Positions 34,761 through 45,049 are shown, counted from the first letter of the stretch. The stretch: DNA of 64,000 nucleotides from Lentimicrobiaceae bacterium (GCA_015061295.1 SUWU01000001.1:43309-107308), one strand, 5' to 3'. The notes: generated by a model from the letters alone, not told the origin. Translations and numbers: made by a program.

Positions 34761-37700
34761 ATGTTAAGAAAATTACTGTTTACCCTATGCATTGTGTTGA
34801 CAACATGTACGTTAACACTTGCACAAGTCGGACGACTTCAAGGAAATGTTGTCGATAAGGACACTGGGGAGCCGATTCCATTTGCTAACATTGTGTTGGA
34901 AAATGGAGGTACACAAGTCGGTGGAGCCAGTTCTGACTTTGATGGCAACTATGACATTAACCCGATTCCTCCAGGAACTTACGACTTGAAAGCAACCTTC
35001 GTTGGTTATAACACTTTCATCATGAAAGGTGTTGTTATTCCTGCTAACAAGATTACTTTCCAAGATGTTTCTATGAGTATGCAATCGGAAATGTTGGACG
35101 CTGTTGAAATTGTGGACTACAAAGTGCCTTTGATTTCAAAGGATAACACTTCTGGTGGTGCTACAATTACTGCTGAAGAGATTGCAAAGATGCCACAACG
35201 TTCAGCTGCAGCTGTAGCAGCAAGCGTCGGTGGTGTTTTCTCAAGTGACGGTGAAGCTGGTAACATGCGTGGTGCTCGTGATGGAGCAACATACTATGTT
35301 GACGGCGTCCGCGTCATAGGTTCAGCTACCGTTCCTCAATCAGCTATCGACCAAGTTGAAGTTATTTTGTCAGGTCTTCCTGCTATGTATGGTGACGCTA
35401 CTGGTGGTATCATCAACATGACAACTAAAGGACCTTCAAGAACATTCGGTGCTGGTATTGAGTTAGAAACATCTGAATTGTTAGATGGTTATGGACACAG
35501 CAGAGCTGGTATCAACGTTCAAGGTCCATTGATTAAAGGCAAGAATAGCGAGACAGCTTTGTTGGGTTTCTTCTTAGCTGGTGAGTTTAGCTATAATCGC
35601 GATGGCGCCTTGTCAGCAGTAGGTCATTATGCTGCTACAGATGAATGGTTAGATTACATCAAGGAAAATCCTGTACGTGTTTCTGGTACAGGCGCTGGTA
35701 CTTACCTCAACGGTGAATATACTAGAATGGGTTCTATGGAGTATTTGAAAAACTCAAAGAATACTTCTGGTTGGAGCGCTAACTTCACAGGTAATATCAA
35801 CGTTCGTACAACAGAAACTATCAACTTGACATTCGGTGGTTCTTTCAACATGAGTAAGTATAACTCCTATAATTTGAGTAGTGCCTACTTTAACTACGAC
35901 AAAAATGCTGTCGGTAAAGATCAAACATGGCGTGTCTATGGTCGTTTTACTCAAAGATTCCCAACACCACAAGAAAGTACATCTTTGATAAAGAACTTCT
36001 ACTACAATTTGCAAGTTGACTATTCTCGTTATACAAACGAATATGGCGATCCTGATCACTGGGATAATATCTGGGATTATGGTTACCTCGGTAAATATAC
36101 CATCTATAAGAGCCCTTCTTATGGTTTCGCAGATTCTACAATAGCAGTGACAGATGAGAATGGACAAGTTCACTATTATAATAATGTGTGGGCAACCACA
36201 TCATGGGATTATGATACCTTGGTAACATTCCAAGCTTCAGAACAAAATCCTCTCTTGGCAAATTATACATCAAAATATTATGACCTTTATTCAGATCCAT
36301 TCGGACACTATCAAAACTTCACCGATATCCAACTTGGTGGTGGTCTCTTGAATAGTGATGCTGGTAGCGCTTTCTACGGTTTATATTCTGCTCCTGGTAC
36401 AATCCAATCTAATTATGGATACGGCGAATCTGATAAATTCAGCGTTGACCTTAACGGTGCTTTGACAGTAGGTAACCATGAGTTGAAGTTAGGTTTCCAA
36501 TATGAACAACGTAGCAGCAGAAGTTATGGCGTTAACGGCTATCGTTTATGGTATTTGATGAGAAACCTTTCTAACTTCCATATTCAACAGTTAGACATCG
36601 CTAATCCTGAAGTTGTTAGCTATGATGGATTCGTAGATACTATTCGTTATTATAGAAAATATGACGAATCATCACAGTATCAATTCGACAAGAACTTACG
36701 TGAGGCTTTAGGTCTTGATGTTAATGGTTTAGACTGGATCAATATCGACTCATACGATTTCAATGATAACACTATCCAATATTATGATAAGAACGGTGTT
36801 ATGCACACTGCAACTCTTCAAGATGGATTCGACATCAGTATGTTTACTCCAGACGAGTTGACACAAGATGGTAACTCCTATGTATCATATTATGGATATG
36901 ACTATCAAGGTAATAAAATCAAAGAACAACCTACATTTGAAGACTTCTTCACACAAAAAGATGAAAATGGAAATTATACACGTCCTGTAGGTTCATTCAA
37001 ACCTGTTTACATGGCTGGTTATATCCAAGATAAATTCGCTTTCAAAGATCTTATCTTTAATGTTGGTGTTCGTGTTGACCGTTTCGATGCTAACCAAAAA
37101 GTGTTGAAAGATCCATATATCCTTTACGACTATAAGACAGTTGGCGATCTTATTGATGCCAATGGCTGTATTAAGATGGATGATGGAACTTTAGTAGATA
37201 TTCCTGATAATATCGGCGATGATTTCGCAGTATATGTAAATAAGGTAGATGAGAGAACAAGTATTGTAGGTTATCGTTCTGGTAACGTATGGTATGGAGA
37301 AGATGGTCGTGAAATCAATAACCCTACAACATTAGATAAGGGTTCAGGTATCTCACCATGGCTTGTGGATCCATCACAACAAAAGATCAGCACAACATCT
37401 TTCAAAGATTATGATCCTCAGTGGAGTGTAATGCCTCGTATATCATTCTCATTCCCAATCTCTGACGAAGCCTTGTTCTTTGCACACTATGATGTTTTAA
37501 CATCACGTCCTTCAAATATATATACTAATATATATACATATTATTACTTTGACCAAATTAGTGGTGCTATCAACAATCCTTCATTGAAACCTTCACAAAC
37601 CATCGATTATGAACTTGGTTTTACACAAAAATTAACCAATTCATCATCAATGACAATTACAGGTTACTATCGTGAAATTCGTAATATGATCCAGTTATAT

Positions 37701-38498
37701 CGTTACACAGGTGCTTATCCTAAAGACTATACATCATATAGCAACTTGGACTTCAGTACCGTTAAAGGTATAACAGCATCTTATGACTTACGTAGAACAA
37801 AGAACGTTCGTTTACGTGCTAGTTACACTTTGCAGTTTAGTGATGCAACAGGTGCAAGTACATCAACTATGGCTTCATTGATTGCTGCTGGTGTTCCTAA
37901 CTTACGTTCTACATTCCCAATGCCATGGGACCGTCGTCACCAATTTAACATCGTTCTTGACTATCGTTTCGGAGAAGGAAAAGATTATAATGGTCCTGTA
38001 ACAAAACGCGAAAAGTCAGGAAAGAAACCTATCAATTGGTTACAAAACACAGGTGCAAGTTTGACAGTTAATGGTGGTTCTGGTACTCCATATACAGCAT
38101 CAGAAAATATCACATCACCACTTACATCACAGACAAACATCTTGGCAGGTTCTATGTATGGTTCACGTCTTCCATGGTCATTCCGTTTCGACCTTCGTAT
38201 CGATAAGGACATCAACTTGAAAGTCGGTAAGAAAGATGGAGAAGGTGGACGTAATGCTTATATGAATATTTACCTTCAGGTATTAAATCTCTTGGATGCA
38301 AGAAATATCATGGGTGTTTATTCTGCAACTGGTAATCCTGATGATGATGGTTACTTGACAGCTCCTGAATGGCAGCGTGAAATTAATACACAAAGAGACC
38401 CACAAGCTTATAGAGATTTGTATAGCCTCTATGTGAATTATGCTGGTAACTATTCACAACCACGTCAGATTAGATTTGGTGTAATATTTAACTTCTAA
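34761..38498 (+). CDS. TonB-dependent receptor with carboxypeptidase-like regulatory domain
   Basis: This is a 1245-residue outer membrane receptor. A signal peptide ends near TLAQ (residue 21). A CarboxypepD_reg domain (residues about 23-110; GRLQGNVVDKDTGEPIPFANIV) comes next. The plug domain has ITAEEIAKMPQRSAAAVAASVGGV and the conserved VEVILSGLPAMYGDATGGIINMTTKG (around residue 200-230). The long beta-barrel ends in RQIRFGVIFNF. No TonB-box is obvious. Unlike SusC proteins it is not followed by a SusD; instead a large secreted protein and a PorV/PorQ protein follow with 24- and 32-bp gaps. It is probably a receptor or anchor working with those products. Confidence 0.9.
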   Translation: MLRKLLFTLCIVLTTCTLTLAQVGRLQGNVVDKDTGEPIPFANIVLENGGTQVGGASSDFDGNYDINPIPPGTYDLKATFVGYNTFIMKGVVIPANKITFQDVSMSMQSEMLDAVEIVDYKVPLISKDNTSGGATITAEEIAKMPQRSAAAVAASVGGVFSSDGEAGNMRGARDGATYYVDGVRVIGSATVPQSAIDQVEVILSGLPAMYGDATGGIINMTTKGPSRTFGAGIELETSELLDGYGHSRAGINVQGPLIKGKNSETALLGFFLAGEFSYNRDGALSAVGHYAATDEWLDYIKENPVRVSGTGAGTYLNGEYTRMGSMEYLKNSKNTSGWSANFTGNINVRTTETINLTFGGSFNMSKYNSYNLSSAYFNYDKNAVGKDQTWRVYGRFTQRFPTPQESTSLIKNFYYNLQVDYSRYTNEYGDPDHWDNIWDYGYLGKYTIYKSPSYGFADSTIAVTDENGQVHYYNNVWATTSWDYDTLVTFQASEQNPLLANYTSKYYDLYSDPFGHYQNFTDIQLGGGLLNSDAGSAFYGLYSAPGTIQSNYGYGESDKFSVDLNGALTVGNHELKLGFQYEQRSSRSYGVNGYRLWYLMRNLSNFHIQQLDIANPEVVSYDGFVDTIRYYRKYDESSQYQFDKNLREALGLDVNGLDWINIDSYDFNDNTIQYYDKNGVMHTATLQDGFDISMFTPDELTQDGNSYVSYYGYDYQGNKIKEQPTFEDFFTQKDENGNYTRPVGSFKPVYMAGYIQDKFAFKDLIFNVGVRVDRFDANQKVLKDPYILYDYKTVGDLIDANGCIKMDDGTLVDIPDNIGDDFAVYVNKVDERTSIVGYRSGNVWYGEDGREINNPTTLDKGSGISPWLVDPSQQKISTTSFKDYDPQWSVMPRISFSFPISDEALFFAHYDVLTSRPSNIYTNIYTYYYFDQISGAINNPSLKPSQTIDYELGFTQKLTNSSSMTITGYYREIRNMIQLYRYTGAYPKDYTSYSNLDFSTVKGITASYDLRRTKNVRLRASYTLQFSDATGASTSTMASLIAAGVPNLRSTFPMPWDRRHQFNIVLDYRFGEGKDYNGPVTKREKSGKKPINWLQNTGASLTVNGGSGTPYTASENITSPLTSQTNILAGSMYGSRLPWSFRFDLRIDKDINLKVGKKDGEGGRNAYMNIYLQVLNLLDARNIMGVYSATGNPDDDGYLTAPEWQREINTQRDPQAYRDLYSLYVNYAGNYSQPRQIRFGVIFNF

Positions 38499-38522
38499 CA
38501 GAAATAATAAATTACTGAAAAT

Positions 38523-41500
38523 ATGAAGACTATTGTTCGTTTATTAATTGTTGCCTCTCTTTTCTTGAGTGTAACAGATGCGAGAGCGGAGAAAGTCAAG
38601 ATGAAAGACTCTAAATCTCGCACTCTAAGAGGTACAACAGCTGGTTGTACACCGTCTTCTACATTTGCTTGGTTGAATATCAACAATGCGAGAGTTCGTG
38701 TTAATGCAGGTGGTGATATGTGGTGGGATTTGCCAGGTGGTACAGGTTCTAAATACTATATCCCTGCTAATGGTTCCGCAACATCATTGTATGCTGGTTC
38801 TTTGTGGATCGCTGGTCTCGACATCAACAAACAGTTGAAGTGTGCTGCTATCCGTTTCCGTCAAGTTGGTAACGACTTCTGGACAGGACCTCTTACCATT
38901 GATGGTACTGCTTCTATCGACCAAGTAACATGTATGGAATATGATAAGATGTATAATATCACTCGTGCTGAAGTCGATGATTTTATCGCTAATTGTGACC
39001 CTGTGACAGGTGCTCCTAATTTAAATGATGGTTATGAAATTCCTTCATCTATCTTAAATTGGCCAGCTCACGGTGACCCAAGTAGAGGTATGAGTTATTA
39101 TCTCGCTCCTTTCTATGATAGAAACAAAGACGGTCATTATGATCCTACACAAGGTGACTATCCATATTATGACATCGATAATGAATTATGTCATAGTCAA
39201 GTTCCTACTATGGATGAGTCAATAGAAGGTTCTATCCAAGGTTCTATCCTCGCTGACCAAGTAATCAAAGGTGACCAGACATTATGGTGGGTATTTAATG
39301 ATAAAGGTAATTCACACACAGAAACAGGTGGTTCAGCTATCGGTCTCGAAATTAGAGCTCAGGCATTCGCCTTCGCTACTAATGACGAAATCAACAATAT
39401 GACATTCTATAGCTACGAAATCATCAACCGTTCAACTTATACCTTAACAAATACTTACTTCTCACCATGGACTGACGTTGACCTTGGTTATGCACAAGAT
39501 GACTTCGTTGGTTGTGACGTTAGCCGCGGTTTAGGTTATGGTTACAATGGTGTTAACATCGATGGTAATGGTGAGCCAGAATCATATGGTGCTAATCCTC
39601 CTGCAGTTGGTGTTGACTTCTTCCAAGGTCCTTATTTGGATCCAGATGGAATAGATAATCCTAAATATGATCCCGTAACAGGTGAAAATTGTGATGAGAG
39701 TATCAACGGTGTTAACTTTGGTAACGGTATAATCGATGATGAACGTTTTGGTATGCGTCGTTTCGTATATCATAACAATGATAACAGTGATAATGGTGAC
39801 CCTCAAAAAGCTTCTGAATACTATCAGTTGCTTAGAGGTATCTGGAAGAATGGTGAAAAGATGCACTTTGGCGGTAATGCATTCCCAGGTACTGCTGGTG
39901 TTACAGATGTAGCTTGTGACTTCATGTTCCCATTTGACTCTGACCCATGTAACTGGGGTACAGGAGGTTTGCCAACAGGTTTCGACGGTTATTGGAGTGA
40001 AGAGACTGGTAACAACGGAACACCAAACAATCCTGCTGACCGTCGTTTCATGCAATCAGCTGGTCCTTTCACATTGAAACCAGGTGCTGTTAACTATATC
40101 ACTTTCGGTGTGCCATGGGCTCGTTCTAATGCTGGTACAGCATGGGCTTCAGTAGAATTGTTACGCCGCGTTGACGATAAATGTCAATCAATGTTCGACA
40201 ACTGTTTCGATGTTCTCGATGGTCCAGATGCTCCAGATTTGACATTCCGTGAACTTGACAGACAACTCATACTTTATATTTCAAATTCAAGTAATTCTAA
40301 TAACTTCAATGAGTCTTATACAGAAATGGATCCTCAAATCTGTGGCCCACTCGCAACAGACTCTACACAACGTAACGACTCATTGTATCGTTTTGAAGGT
40401 TACATAGTTTACCAATTAATTAATGATGAAGTAAGTGTTGACGAACTTAATGATGTTTCAAAAGCTCGTATAGTATATCAATGTGACGTTAAGAATGGTG
40501 TTTCAGAGATTATCAATTATGTATATGATGATGATCTTCAAGCTTCTGTTCCTACTATGATGGTAGAGGGCGCAGATGCAGGTATCAAAACAACATATAT
40601 CATCACACAAGATAAGTTTACTACAACAGGTGACGTTAACCTTATCAACCATAAGACCTATTATTATATGGCAATATCATATGCTTATAATAATTATCAG
40701 GATTATACTGTTGACCCTAATAACTCGATAGCACTTTATGGTCAAAAGACACCTTATCTTGCAGGTCGTAAGAATATCAAATTATATTCAGCAACACCTC
40801 ATAAGACTATCAACGGTACAGTAATCAACTCTAATTATGGTGACAAACCACAAATTACACGTTGGTCAGGTCTTGGTAATGGTGGTAATCAGCTTGAATT
40901 GTCACAAAAGACAGTTGACGAGATTTTAAGTAAAGGCCCTGCTACAGAAGGTGTATTCTTCGGACACAAAGATTATCCTATTGCATATCACCCAACTTAC
41001 AAGGCAGGAAATGGTCCTGTTGATGTTAAAATTATCGACCCATTAAATGTTGTTGAAACAGATTATGCAATTTGGTTTGAGGAGTTCCAAGAGAAGTATA
41101 TTCAAGGTGTCACAGGTGATGCTGGTATAGAGGGTGACTCTGCTGTCAAGACAGTCTTTAAGTGGAAATTAAAGGATCTTAATACTGGTGATGTTTTTGA
41201 ATCAGAAACAACTTCAGACTTCCAAACAGAGCAAATCTTCTTGGAAAGAGGTATCTCAGTGAGTGTCTATCAGCCATGGATTGTAGGTCCTCATAAGATA
41301 GGTACTTATTATGATAACTATGATGGAAAAGTAAAACCAGTTAATCAAGTTCTTGCTACTAACGGTGGTGTTATAACAACTTCTGTTACATATGCTGATA
41401 GTTCTAATAAATGGTTGAGTGGTATTAGAGATGATGATAATATCGCAGGTTCTGTTCTCAATTGGATCCGCTCTGGTACCTATGCTAACCAAGAAGAAGG

Positions 41501-42896
41501 TATGCAACACGAAAATGACTACGATGTTAAGTCTGATGATGGAGCAATACAGAATGTATATGACCCTAATGAGAATTTTGAAAATATTGCAGAAGGAACA
41601 TGGGCTCCGTTAATGTTAACAAGTCCTAACAATTCTGGTTCATTTATGCCAGCTCCACTCTTCCCAGGTGCTCGTGTTGACTCAGTGTTCCGTAAGATAG
41701 GTTCTATCGACATCGTTTTAACTTCTGATAAGTCGAAGTGGACTCGTTGTCCAGTCATTGAAATGTGTATGGACAAGAACCTCTCTGAGGGTAATGTACC
41801 TCAATATTCATTACGTTACGCACCTTCTGTCGATAAAGATGGTAAACCATATGAAGGTGGTCTCGATGACGAACCAAGTATGAATGAAGACGCTGCAAAC
41901 TATATCTCATCAAGAGGTATGGGATGGTTCCCAGGTTATGCTATAGATATTGAATCTGGTGCACGTTTGAATATTTGTTTCTCAGAAGACTCATATTATC
42001 CAGATCTCAATGGTCGCGATATGTTGTTCAATCCACCAGCACTTAAAGAAAATACAGTGTTGTCGGCACCTTTAGCTCAGATGTCAGATCCTGTATTGTT
42101 CGACCCTGTTGATAATACAGCAGTTATGGGAGGTAAACATTTCGTTTACATATTCCCTATGCAGTACGGAGGAAAATTAGGAGATATAGATTATAGATCA
42201 CCAGCATACGATGCAGGAGCATATATATGTGAAACACTTAAGACTATCGAAAATACTCCATCATCTTCCACAGCTAAGGTTTATTCACTTAAGTTCTGGG
42301 GTCAACCATTATGGGCTGGTATGCCTATGGCAGTTGAAGGAAGACCTTGGTTACAAGAGGGTAACCCTGTTAAGATTTCTGTGCGTGTAGCAACACCATA
42401 TAGACCAGGTTATGGCGATTTCTCAATACAAAAAGAATATTTTGATGAAAGTTATAGCAATGTGATTGAACCTGACTTGTATGATAAAGAAACACGTAAT
42501 GGTGACTATCCATACTATACCTTTAGCACAGTCGGTTTAGGACCTACAGTAAATGACCTTGAGAAAGCTAAGTCTGACCTCGATATGGTTACAGTTATTC
42601 CTAACCCATACTATGCCTTCTCAAGTTATGAAGATAACGCTCTTACCCATAAAGTCAAGATTGCAAATCTTCCTGACAAGTGTGTTGTGACGATTTATAC
42701 TGTCAACGGTGTGAAGATCCGTCAGTTCAAGAAAGACTCTAATGTGCCATCAGTAGAGTGGGATTTGACGAACCATGCTAATACACCTATTGCAAGTGGT
42801 TTCTACATTATCCATGTTAAGGATAATACTACAGGCAATGAGAAGACAGTTAAGTTCTATGCTGCTATGCGTCAAGTTGACTTGAATACATTCTAA
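38523..42896 (+). CDS. Very large secreted protein with a C-terminal T9SS-like sorting region
   Basis: This 1457-residue protein has a signal peptide (MKTIVRLLIVASLFLSV) and otherwise no named domain that I recognise. The middle is rich in Asn/Asp/Gly/Tyr and looks all-beta. The last ~95 residues contain VIPNPYYAFSSYEDN, then KVKIANLPDKCVVTIYTVNGVKIRQF, and end VKFYAAMRQVDLNTF. This IPNPYY...YTVNG layout is seen in proteins exported by T9SS in Bacteroidota. Its neighbours (TonB receptor upstream, PorV/PorQ protein 32 bp downstream) support export to the surface. Function unknown. Confidence 0.75.
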   Translation: MKTIVRLLIVASLFLSVTDARAEKVKMKDSKSRTLRGTTAGCTPSSTFAWLNINNARVRVNAGGDMWWDLPGGTGSKYYIPANGSATSLYAGSLWIAGLDINKQLKCAAIRFRQVGNDFWTGPLTIDGTASIDQVTCMEYDKMYNITRAEVDDFIANCDPVTGAPNLNDGYEIPSSILNWPAHGDPSRGMSYYLAPFYDRNKDGHYDPTQGDYPYYDIDNELCHSQVPTMDESIEGSIQGSILADQVIKGDQTLWWVFNDKGNSHTETGGSAIGLEIRAQAFAFATNDEINNMTFYSYEIINRSTYTLTNTYFSPWTDVDLGYAQDDFVGCDVSRGLGYGYNGVNIDGNGEPESYGANPPAVGVDFFQGPYLDPDGIDNPKYDPVTGENCDESINGVNFGNGIIDDERFGMRRFVYHNNDNSDNGDPQKASEYYQLLRGIWKNGEKMHFGGNAFPGTAGVTDVACDFMFPFDSDPCNWGTGGLPTGFDGYWSEETGNNGTPNNPADRRFMQSAGPFTLKPGAVNYITFGVPWARSNAGTAWASVELLRRVDDKCQSMFDNCFDVLDGPDAPDLTFRELDRQLILYISNSSNSNNFNESYTEMDPQICGPLATDSTQRNDSLYRFEGYIVYQLINDEVSVDELNDVSKARIVYQCDVKNGVSEIINYVYDDDLQASVPTMMVEGADAGIKTTYIITQDKFTTTGDVNLINHKTYYYMAISYAYNNYQDYTVDPNNSIALYGQKTPYLAGRKNIKLYSATPHKTINGTVINSNYGDKPQITRWSGLGNGGNQLELSQKTVDEILSKGPATEGVFFGHKDYPIAYHPTYKAGNGPVDVKIIDPLNVVETDYAIWFEEFQEKYIQGVTGDAGIEGDSAVKTVFKWKLKDLNTGDVFESETTSDFQTEQIFLERGISVSVYQPWIVGPHKIGTYYDNYDGKVKPVNQVLATNGGVITTSVTYADSSNKWLSGIRDDDNIAGSVLNWIRSGTYANQEEGMQHENDYDVKSDDGAIQNVYDPNENFENIAEGTWAPLMLTSPNNSGSFMPAPLFPGARVDSVFRKIGSIDIVLTSDKSKWTRCPVIEMCMDKNLSEGNVPQYSLRYAPSVDKDGKPYEGGLDDEPSMNEDAANYISSRGMGWFPGYAIDIESGARLNICFSEDSYYPDLNGRDMLFNPPALKENTVLSAPLAQMSDPVLFDPVDNTAVMGGKHFVYIFPMQYGGKLGDIDYRSPAYDAGAYICETLKTIENTPSSSTAKVYSLKFWGQPLWAGMPMAVEGRPWLQEGNPVKISVRVATPYRPGYGDFSIQKEYFDESYSNVIEPDLYDKETRNGDYPYYTFSTVGLGPTVNDLEKAKSDLDMVTVIPNPYYAFSSYEDNALTHKVKIANLPDKCVVTIYTVNGVKIRQFKKDSNVPSVEWDLTNHANTPIASGFYIIHVKDNTTGNEKTVKFYAAMRQVDLNTF

Positions 42897-42928
42897 TTAT
42901 TATGCGAACAAAATAAAAAAGTACGATC

Positions 42929-43993
42929 ATGAAAAAGTTATTTAAATCTATCGTTATAGTAAGCTTGACAATCTTAGTATTAGGATTCAGCAACGAAGTA
43001 TTCGCAGGTAATAAGGATAGGTCTGGTCAAGCAGGCGCTACAGAATTGTTAATCAATCCATGGGCAGCAACCTCAGGTTGGGGTAATGCTGGTATGTCAA
43101 CAGTACATGGTGTAGATGCTATGTGGGGTAATGTTGCAGGTATTACAGCAACTAACTCTATAGACTTGAACTTCTCATATACAAGTTGGTTAAAGGGTTC
43201 CGAAGTGAATATGTTTTCATTCGGTTTCCTCGCAAGAGTATCAGAATCAGTGGTAGCAGGTCTTTATGTTATGTCATTCAGTCCTGGTGAAATCTATAAA
43301 ACAACTACTGAAAATCCTGATATGACATTAGGTACCTTTAAACCTAGTATGATGAATATCAACATAGCTCTCGCTAAGTCATTCTCAAATAGTATTCACG
43401 CTGGTTTTGTCTTGAAAATTATCAACGAGTCAATATCAGATATGGTTGGTACAGGCGTGGCTCTCGACGCAGGTATTCAATATGTAGCAGGTATTACTGA
43501 TAACATTCACTTCGGTATCACTTTGAAGAATATCGGACCTACTATGAAATTCGGTGGTGACGGTATTACATTTAAAGCTAATCCAGAGTCTTTCTTTGGT
43601 TCTTCACTCACTGTGATTCACCGTACTGATAAATTCGAGTTGCCAACACAGTTGAATATCGCAGCAGCTTATGACTTTAACTTCGATGCAGGTTATCGTC
43701 TTACAGTAGCAGGTAACTTCACCTCAAATTCATTCTCTAAAGACCAAGTGACTTTAGGTCTCGAAGGCTCTTTGAAAGATTACTTAGTGCTTCGCGCAGG
43801 TTATACCGTTGAGAATGGAATATGGGGCGATATTGAGACTGATGAGTGTACAAATGTAAATACAGGTCTCTCCTTAGGTGCTTCAGTACAAGCTCCTCTC
43901 GGAGATAAAATGAAAGTGTCTATCGATTACTCATTCCGCGAAACAAAACACTGGAATGGTACTCATTCAGTAGGTGCTAGAATTATTTTCTAA
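42929..43993 (+). CDS. PorV/PorQ family outer membrane protein
   Basis: This 354-residue barrel has a signal peptide (ending EVFAG, about residue 27). The family start is TELLINPWAATSGWGNAGMSTVHGVDAMWGNVAGI: the N-x-A/G motif region that in PorV and PorQ binds or shuttles T9SS substrates. The barrel shows repeated glycine-aromatic strands (FGFLARVSESVVAGLYVMSF) and ends VGARIIF. PorV delivers cargo to the attachment complex in P. gingivalis, whereas this paralogue sits in an operon with one large secreted protein, so a dedicated role for that cargo is inferred. Confidence 0.85.
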   Translation: MKKLFKSIVIVSLTILVLGFSNEVFAGNKDRSGQAGATELLINPWAATSGWGNAGMSTVHGVDAMWGNVAGITATNSIDLNFSYTSWLKGSEVNMFSFGFLARVSESVVAGLYVMSFSPGEIYKTTTENPDMTLGTFKPSMMNINIALAKSFSNSIHAGFVLKIINESISDMVGTGVALDAGIQYVAGITDNIHFGITLKNIGPTMKFGGDGITFKANPESFFGSSLTVIHRTDKFELPTQLNIAAAYDFNFDAGYRLTVAGNFTSNSFSKDQVTLGLEGSLKDYLVLRAGYTVENGIWGDIETDECTNVNTGLSLGASVQAPLGDKMKVSIDYSFRETKHWNGTHSVGARIIF

Positions 43994-44021
43994 AGATTGA
44001 CCTTTATTTAAAAATATTTCG

Positions 44022-44029
44022 TATCTTTG
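44022..44029 (+). promoter_or_regulatory. greA -7 element TATCTTTG
   Basis: Canonical TAnnTTTG, with TTG at 43997-43999 (22-bp spacing, wider than ideal). Transcription should start near 44034, upstream of the hairpin at 44049. Confidence 0.65.
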
Positions 44030-44048
44030 CATACGTATTTAACAAAAG

Positions 44049-44078
44049 GACCCTTATTTCGGTAAGGGTCTCTTTTTT
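44049..44078 (+). terminator. Intrinsic terminator in the greA leader (attenuator candidate)
   Basis: A perfect 8-bp stem GACCCTTA/TAAGGGTC (44049-44056 and 44063-44070) with loop TTTCGG, followed by TCTTTTTT. It lies downstream of the greA promoter and 33 bp before the greA ATG, so greA mRNA must read through it. It also can end transcripts of the upstream porV operon. Confidence 0.75.
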
Positions 44079-44110
44079 CTTTTTTATTAAAAATTAATTA
44101 ATCACATATT

Positions 44111-44584
44111 ATGGCTGAAATTGAATATTTTACACAGGCTGGACTTCAGAAATTAAAAGATGAATTAGATCGTCTTATTCTTGTGGAACGTCCAAAAGTC
44201 GTTCAGGCAATTGCTGAAGCTCGTGATAAGGGAGATCTTTCAGAAAATGCCGAATATGATGCTGCTAAAGAAGCTCAACAACATCTTGAGATGAAAATAG
44301 TTGAACTTCAACAACTGATTATGAGTGCGCGCGTACTTGATGAATCAAAAATGGATACATCTAAGGTTTTACTTCTTTCAACAGTGAAAATTAAGAATGT
44401 GAAAACTAACGCTCTTATGTCTTATACTCTTGTTCCAGAAAAAGAGGCTGACCTTAAAAATCATAAAATATCTGTTACCTCACCAATAGCTAAAGGTCTG
44501 CTCGGTAAATCTGTCGGCGATCAAGTTGAGATACAAGTGCCAGCAGGTAAAGTTATGTTTGAAATTATTGAAATAACACGTTAA
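44111..44584 (+). CDS. greA: Transcription elongation factor GreA
   Basis: This 157-residue protein rescues backtracked RNA polymerase by stimulating transcript cleavage. The N-terminal coiled coil (residues about 10-75) has the acidic tip motif EARDKGDLSENAEYDAAKE. The C-terminal FKBP-like domain ends in the typical SPIAKGLLGKSVGDQVEIQVPAG. Length is standard. It is followed 4 bp later by a HIT protein gene, likely in the same transcript. A terminator-like hairpin sits in its leader. Confidence 0.97.
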   Translation: MAEIEYFTQAGLQKLKDELDRLILVERPKVVQAIAEARDKGDLSENAEYDAAKEAQQHLEMKIVELQQLIMSARVLDESKMDTSKVLLLSTVKIKNVKTNALMSYTLVPEKEADLKNHKISVTSPIAKGLLGKSVGDQVEIQVPAGKVMFEIIEITR

Positions 44585-44588
44585 GACT

Positions 44589-44975
44589 ATGGCTACAATA
44601 TTTTCAAGAATAATCAACGGTGAGATACCTTGCTATAAAATAGCCGAGAACGATAAGTTCTTCGCATTCTTGGATATCAATCCAGTACAAAAAGGACACA
44701 CACTTGTCGTTCCTAAGAAAGAAACAGATTATATCTTCGATATTGAGGATAATGATCTTGCTGAAATGATGGTCTTTGCGAAGCAAATTGCAGTGAAGAT
44801 GAAGAATGTCGTTCCTTGTGTTAAGGTCGGCGTGGCTGTCATTGGTCTCGAAGTGCCTCATGCTCACATTCATCTTGTACCAATGCAAAATGAAGGTGAC
44901 TTGGACTTTAGACGTCCTAAACTTCAACTTGCTAAAGAAGACTTTGAAGAAATACAAAAGAAATTAGCATTTTAA
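44589..44975 (+). CDS. HIT family nucleotide-binding protein
   Basis: This 128-residue protein has the histidine triad HAHIHL (around residue 97-102), preceded by IFSRIINGEIPCYKI and FLDINPVQKGHTLVVPK, as in HinT-type proteins. These hydrolyse adenosine phosphoramidate-like bonds. It is 4 bp after greA, so it is probably co-transcribed. Confidence 0.95.
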   Translation: MATIFSRIINGEIPCYKIAENDKFFAFLDINPVQKGHTLVVPKKETDYIFDIEDNDLAEMMVFAKQIAVKMKNVVPCVKVGVAVIGLEVPHAHIHLVPMQNEGDLDFRRPKLQLAKEDFEEIQKKLAF

Positions 44976-44994
44976 GGCTTAAAATATAAACTAT

Positions 44995-45046
44995 AAAATC
45001 TGAGAATTTGAGATGTCCTAAGAACTATCAGGTTTTCAGATTTTTT
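44995..45046. terminator. Terminator between convergent HIT and DUF5686 genes
   Basis: Outer arms AAAATCTGA (44995-45003) and TCAGATTTT (45036-45044), ending in a T-run that also reads as an A-run in the other direction. The inner region is made of CTGAGAAT-like repeat units. Confidence 0.6.
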
Positions 45047-45049
45047 GTT

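Noticed and set aside
34761..38498. SusC-type receptor of a polysaccharide utilisation locus
   Set aside because: No SusD, glycoside hydrolase or lyase lies nearby; the following genes are a large secreted protein and a PorV/PorQ protein.
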